Source: Albidovulum marisflavi
Lineage (GTDB): Bacteria > Pseudomonadota > Alphaproteobacteria > Rhodobacterales > Rhodobacteraceae
Direction: 5' to 3'
Assembly (NCBI RefSeq): GCF_025751435.1
Contig: NZ_JAOWKY010000003.1
Coordinates: 186,001-250,000 of the forward strand
DNA length: 64,000 nt
Position 1 is the first letter of the stretch, and each line of letters begins with the position of its first letter. Below the pieces are notes generated by a model. That model made no database searches, was not told the origin of the DNA, and saw only the letters and a list, made by a program, of their open reading frames with translations. Both the position numbers and the translations under genes were made by a program. Of this stretch, positions 60,482-64,000 are shown piece after piece.

Positions 60482-61786
60482 TCAGGCGCTTCGTGCGGCC
60501 TGTTCCTTGCCGGAGAAGCGCCACACAAGCAGCAGTACCGCGAACCACAAAGCGGCCACCGAGATGTTCATGAACGTCCAATCCAGTCCGAAACTCAGCA
60601 CCGACTGGATGTAGAGCGTTGATGAGGAAATCGCGCCAAACACCACCAGACTCAGCGCGGCGATGCGCGGCGGGGCCAGAACCGCCAGCTGAGGCAAGAG
60701 AAGAAGGCTGATCACGTAGTAGTGGAGCCAGCCGACCGGGCTGAACAGCGCGATCAGGATCGACAGCACGAGCAATCCGCGCGCAAGGCGCAGCCGCGGC
60801 TCAAGCGGCCAAAGGCGGCGTGCAAAGAGGGCCAGCGCCGCAAGGAATGCCAAGCGCGCCCCCCATGTGACGAGCGGTAGCGCCGGGAAATCCTCTCTCG
60901 ACAGGAAGGCTCCGGCATCGGTCAGAGGAAGCGTGACAAGCCCCGCGTGTTCCAGCAGCAAGAGGATGGAAACATGCACCGATGCGTTCGAGGGGACAGC
61001 GGGCAGCGTTCCTTCGATCCTGTCGAATGCCTTCAGGAAATCGGCATGCAGCGCGGGGCCCGCCAAAAGGAAGCTCAGTGCGACAAGGGACGCGACGGTC
61101 AGGGCGAAGGTGGCGGCAGCCCGCCAGCGCCGTTCGAACAGCAAAAGGAGAAGGAACACACCGGGCAGGATCTTGATCGCCGCCGCCACCCCCAGAAGCA
61201 GGCCCGCCGTGCGCTCCCGTCCCGCCTGCAGCCGCTCAAACGCCAAGAGCGTGAGGAACATCACCGTGATCTGCGGCTGGTTGAAATGCAGCGCGGTTTC
61301 CGAAAAGACCGACGTTTCCAGCAGCGCGATCGAGATCAGGACCCAGATCAGCGGGCGCATGCCCGCCGGCCGCGCGATACGTGCGGCGACCGCGACGCCC
61401 GCGGCCATCAGCGCAGCATGCAGCGCCATCACAGCCTTGGTGAAGGTCACGGGTCCGATGTGGGGCGTCACGAAGGACATGAGCTTTGCCCAGATCGGGG
61501 GGTAGATATAGGGAAAGGCGTGGGGCCAGGGATTGCCCATCGCCGCAAGCGTCGGTTCCCAAGCCGACGGGGTTCCGCCGAAGAACGCAGGCGGTGCGGC
61601 GTAAACCAGATCGGGACGCCCCTCTGCCAGGAAGTGGCCAGCCATATAAAGCGGGGCCAGATCCGAGGACGGGTTGTTCCAGTGCTGAATCAGCGCCAGC
61701 GCGAACCAGAGCGCGAGGAGCAGATAGCACAGGCGCAAATCGTTGGCCCGGCGTCCTTCGGTCTGATGTGGCTGCGTCGGGATCAT
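60482..61786 (-). CDS. GT87-type (DUF2029) membrane glycosyltransferase A
   Basis: 434-residue polytopic membrane protein, about ten helices, of the GT-C fold DUF2029/GT87 family, whose studied members are mannosyltransferases using polyprenyl-phosphate donors. The N-terminal loop reads [20 protein letters not shown], and [18 protein letters not shown] and GWLHYY follow. It is a close paralogue of the gene 4 bp upstream. The acceptor is unknown, possibly a lipid or glycan of the envelope. It ends 77 bp from carB. Confidence 0.82.
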   Translation of the reverse strand: MIPTQPHQTEGRRANDLRLCYLLLALWFALALIQHWNNPSSDLAPLYMAGHFLAEGRPDLVYAAPPAFFGGTPSAWEPTLAAMGNPWPHAFPYIYPPIWAKLMSFVTPHIGPVTFTKAVMALHAALMAAGVAVAARIARPAGMRPLIWVLISIALLETSVFSETALHFNQPQITVMFLTLLAFERLQAGRERTAGLLLGVAAAIKILPGVFLLLLLFERRWRAAATFALTVASLVALSFLLAGPALHADFLKAFDRIEGTLPAVPSNASVHVSILLLLEHAGLVTLPLTDAGAFLSREDFPALPLVTWGARLAFLAALALFARRLWPLEPRLRLARGLLVLSILIALFSPVGWLHYYVISLLLLPQLAVLAPPRIAALSLVVFGAISSSTLYIQSVLSFGLDWTFMNISVAALWFAVLLLVWRFSGKEQAARSA

Positions 61787-61790
61787 GGGG

Positions 61791-63086
61791 TCATATCGTT
61801 GGGCGTGGGATTGGTGCGGGCTTGTGCGCGATTCGATAGAGGTCGGCCAGGACGGCGAGCCACAGCGCCGTAAAACCGGTGGCGGTCCACTCCCATGTCA
61901 GCCCCAGGTCGAGAACGAGCCAGGAGAAAACGCTTTGGGACGTGAGCGTTATCGCGAACGCATAGAACAAGATCCAGCCCCGCCCGTGGTGCACGCCGAC
62001 AAGCGCCGGCAACAGCAGAAGCGGAAGCAGGTAGTAATGAAGCCAGCCGATGGGACTGGACAGCGTAAGTAAAACCGACAGGGCAAGCAGCAGGAACGCG
62101 ATCCGGCGCTGGTCCGGAAGGGTCGTCATGCGCCGCACGAAGAGCGCGAAACCCGCCACCAGAAACAGGCGCATGAACCAGGAGATCGCGTGAAAGACAG
62201 GCGTGCCCGCCACTGCGGACAACACCTTCGGGTCCGCCACACCCAGATATGAAAGCACCGCCGCCAGTGCCAGTTGCGCGCTGGCATTCGCCGGAACGGT
62301 GCGAAGCGTGCCGGAAGCCTTTTCCAGAGTGGCTGCGAAGTCGCGATGAATCTCGGGGCCGGTGATCAGCAGGCTCGCGCCGGCGAACACAAGGCACGTC
62401 ACGGCGAAAGCTCCCGCTGCGCGCCATCGTTTTTCCACGAGCATGATCACAAGGAACGCCCCGGGAAGAAGCTTCATAGCCGCCGCCACGGCCAGAATGG
62501 CCCCGGCGGTCCGGTCGGCACCCGCAACCAGTCGCTCGAAGGACAGCAGCACAAGGAACGTGACGATGATCTGCGGTTGGTTGAAGAACAGCGCGGTTTG
62601 CGAGAACACGGAGATCTGCGCCAGAAGGCAAGCGGCAAAGCACCATGTGAACAGCGAAAGGTTCGTCGGCCGGCAGATCCTTCGGGCAAGAAAGACGGAT
62701 GCCGCGATCAGCGAGACGTTCAGGACAAGGAATCCGTGGTGAAACGCTGGGGGTGACGCAAGGGGCACAACCCACGATGCCAGCCACGCCCAGATCGGCG
62801 GGTAAAGATACGCAAACGCCAGATTGTGCGGAATTCCCAGGCTTTCCACCGCGGGCTGCCAAGCCGGTGGTGTCCCATGCGAGTAATTGGCAATGGCGGC
62901 GTAGACAAGCTCGGGCTTCCCCTCGGCCAGAAAGTGGCCGGCCATGTAAAGCCCCCAAAGATCCGACGCCGGAGAATTCCAGTGAGTCACGATCGCGAAC
63001 ACGCCCCAGGCGCAAACCAGGGCGACAGCCGGGGTGCGATTGGTCCGCACGGGGTCTAGAAGACGGCGGATGAATTCTGGCCACAT
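61791..63086 (-). CDS. GT87-type (DUF2029) membrane glycosyltransferase B
   Basis: 431-residue polytopic membrane protein, paralogue of the gene just downstream. Both share the N-terminal HWN(S/N)P(A/S)SDL...[11 protein letters not shown], the middle FNQPQI and the GWLHYYLLPLLLLP-type motif, so this is a tandem duplication that has diverged. The start ATG 63086 (MWPEFIRRLL) is preferred; the open frame runs to 63260, but that part lies antisense to the aspS leader. It is divergent from aspS over 172 bp. Confidence 0.82.
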   Translation of the reverse strand: MWPEFIRRLLDPVRTNRTPAVALVCAWGVFAIVTHWNSPASDLWGLYMAGHFLAEGKPELVYAAIANYSHGTPPAWQPAVESLGIPHNLAFAYLYPPIWAWLASWVVPLASPPAFHHGFLVLNVSLIAASVFLARRICRPTNLSLFTWCFAACLLAQISVFSQTALFFNQPQIIVTFLVLLSFERLVAGADRTAGAILAVAAAMKLLPGAFLVIMLVEKRWRAAGAFAVTCLVFAGASLLITGPEIHRDFAATLEKASGTLRTVPANASAQLALAAVLSYLGVADPKVLSAVAGTPVFHAISWFMRLFLVAGFALFVRRMTTLPDQRRIAFLLLALSVLLTLSSPIGWLHYYLLPLLLLPALVGVHHGRGWILFYAFAITLTSQSVFSWLVLDLGLTWEWTATGFTALWLAVLADLYRIAHKPAPIPRPTI

Positions 63087-63258
63087 GTCCTTCCGCGCAA
63101 TCTTTTGCCGGGGGGCGACCCTGTTCCGGGCGCACCGCACTGTGGCCCGGTTGATGCCGAAAGCCAAGGCCCACACTGCGCCCGGCCCTTGACTTCGTGC
63201 GCGTCGCAATGTGTATCGGCGCGGACCACGGGAATTCGCCTCTTGAAAGGGGACGCTC

Positions 63259-64000
63259 ATGCACGCCTATCGCAGCCACACCTGCGCCGATCTCAACAAA
63301 TCCCATGCCGGGCAGACGGTCCGGCTCGCGGGATGGGTTCACCGGGTGCGCGACCACGGCGGGGTTCTGTTCATCGACCTGCGCGACCACTACGGCATGA
63401 CGCAGGTGCTTGCCGACGGCGACAGCCCGGCCTTCGCAGCGATCGAGAAGATGAAGGCTGAAACCGTGATCCGCATCGACGGACGCGTCAAGGCGCGCGA
63501 CGAAAGCCTGGTGAACCCCAAGATCCCCACCGGCGAGATCGAGGTCTATGTGACCGAGGTCGAGGTCCTGGGCGCGGCCGAAGAACTGCCGCTGCCGGTC
63601 TTCGGCGATCTCGACTACCCGGAAGAAACCCGTCTGACCTATCGTTTCCTGGACCTGCGCCGCGACAGTCTGCATCGCAACATGATGCTGCGTTCGCACG
63701 TTGTGCGGTCTTTGCGCAACCGCATGTGGGACATCGGTTTCAACGAATTCCAGACGCCGATCATCACGGCATCCTCGCCCGAGGGCGCGCGCGACTTTCT
63801 GGTGCCCTCGCGGCTTCATCCGGGCAAGTTCTACGCGCTGCCGCAGGCGCCGCAGCAGTTCAAGCAGATGATCATGGTCGCGGGCTTCGACCGCTACTTC
63901 CAGATCGCCCCCTGCTTCCGCGACGAGGACCCGCGCGCAGACCGTTCACCCACCGACTTCTACCAGCTTGACGTCGAGATGAGCTTCGTCACGCAGGAAG
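63259..64000 (+). CDS. aspS: Aspartyl-tRNA synthetase, 3' end outside window
   Basis: The first 247 codons of a class II aminoacyl-tRNA synthetase. The N-terminal OB-fold anticodon domain (about residues 15-110, [20 protein letters not shown]) and the start of the catalytic domain with [35 protein letters not shown] and motif 2 ([19 protein letters not shown]) identify AspS. The start at 63259 has AAAGGGGA 6 bp upstream. The rest, including the C-terminal half of the catalytic domain, lies beyond 64000. Confidence 0.96.
   Translation, partial: MHAYRSHTCADLNKSHAGQTVRLAGWVHRVRDHGGVLFIDLRDHYGMTQVLADGDSPAFAAIEKMKAETVIRIDGRVKARDESLVNPKIPTGEIEVYVTEVEVLGAAEELPLPVFGDLDYPEETRLTYRFLDLRRDSLHRNMMLRSHVVRSLRNRMWDIGFNEFQTPIITASSPEGARDFLVPSRLHPGKFYALPQAPQQFKQMIMVAGFDRYFQIAPCFRDEDPRADRSPTDFYQLDVEMSFVTQE

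Overview
This 64-kb window is a chromosome segment from an alphaproteobacterium, almost certainly a member of the Rhodobacteraceae (roseobacter/Rhodobacter group). The evidence is high GC, an ATP synthase F1 cluster (atpHAGDC) with no F0 genes beside it, a bifunctional ATP sulfurylase/APS kinase, Hsp20 followed by a DUF1150 gene, DUF2125, a TIGR01459-type HAD protein, stand-alone Hint-domain and H-type lectin proteins, and the trxB/lrp and lgt/MidA-like/pgeF orders. No rRNA or tRNA gene, intact mobile element, prophage or CRISPR array was seen. Most of it is core genome, densely packed and with many 4-bp start/stop overlaps.

Layout. 1-3280: the end of a biosynthetic operon (AMP-forming ligase, acyl carrier protein, PLP decarboxylase, GT61 glycosyltransferase) resembling the accessory genes of exosortase A loci. 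3483-9204: proS, the lipoprotein-releasing transporter lolC/E-lolD, two related monoheme cytochromes c on either side of an inward-facing YdcZ-type transporter, then rpsD behind a strong promoter and a folded leader. 9405-16416: hisC-tyrC, DUF2125, a ChaC-like enzyme, a MotA/MotB-like ion-driven motor pair and a frameshifted RidA gene. 16463-25748: clpA, gloB, a methyltransferase and atpHAGDC. 25906-35047: an H-type lectin protein, prs, a small hydrolase/isomerase operon, then a long minus-strand run (threonine aldolase, YcgN, ribF, MaoC, HAD, ppaC, TraB). 35144-43208: groESL with sigma-70 promoter and a perfect CIRCE operator, an EamA transporter, a NUDIX/Gre-like/GNAT operon, purEK, and hsp20-DUF1150 behind an RpoH-like promoter. 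43226-51634: sat-cysC, trxB/lrp, a Hint protein, pgeF, a MidA-like methyltransferase and lgt. 51742-56962: ubiK, YbjN, proC, a tRNA-binding protein, a 2-hydroxyacid dehydrogenase, gene debris, tdk and a possible DNA-binding protein. 57076-64000: carB, two tandem GT87-type membrane glycosyltransferases and the start of aspS.

The genes fall into a few working groups: energy (F1 ATPase, cytochromes), envelope (LolCD, Lgt, PgeF, the motor pair, glycosyltransferases), protein quality control (ClpA, GroESL, Hsp20), nucleotide and amino-acid synthesis (prs, purEK, carB, tdk, hisC, tyrC, proC), and sulfur/redox metabolism (Sat-CysC, TrxB, GloB, ChaC).

The items most worth a second look are the folded rpsD leader (8436-8486), the orphan MotAB/ZorAB-like motor with a very long coiled coil (13084-15930), the ligase-ACP-decarboxylase-GT61 operon at the left edge, an array of TGCGG/CCGCA half-sites upstream of the MaoC gene that shares a 9-mer with the trxB/lrp intergenic region, a one-base insertion that breaks a RidA gene, and a short graveyard of truncated genes at 54941-55611. 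I found no convincing new defence system.
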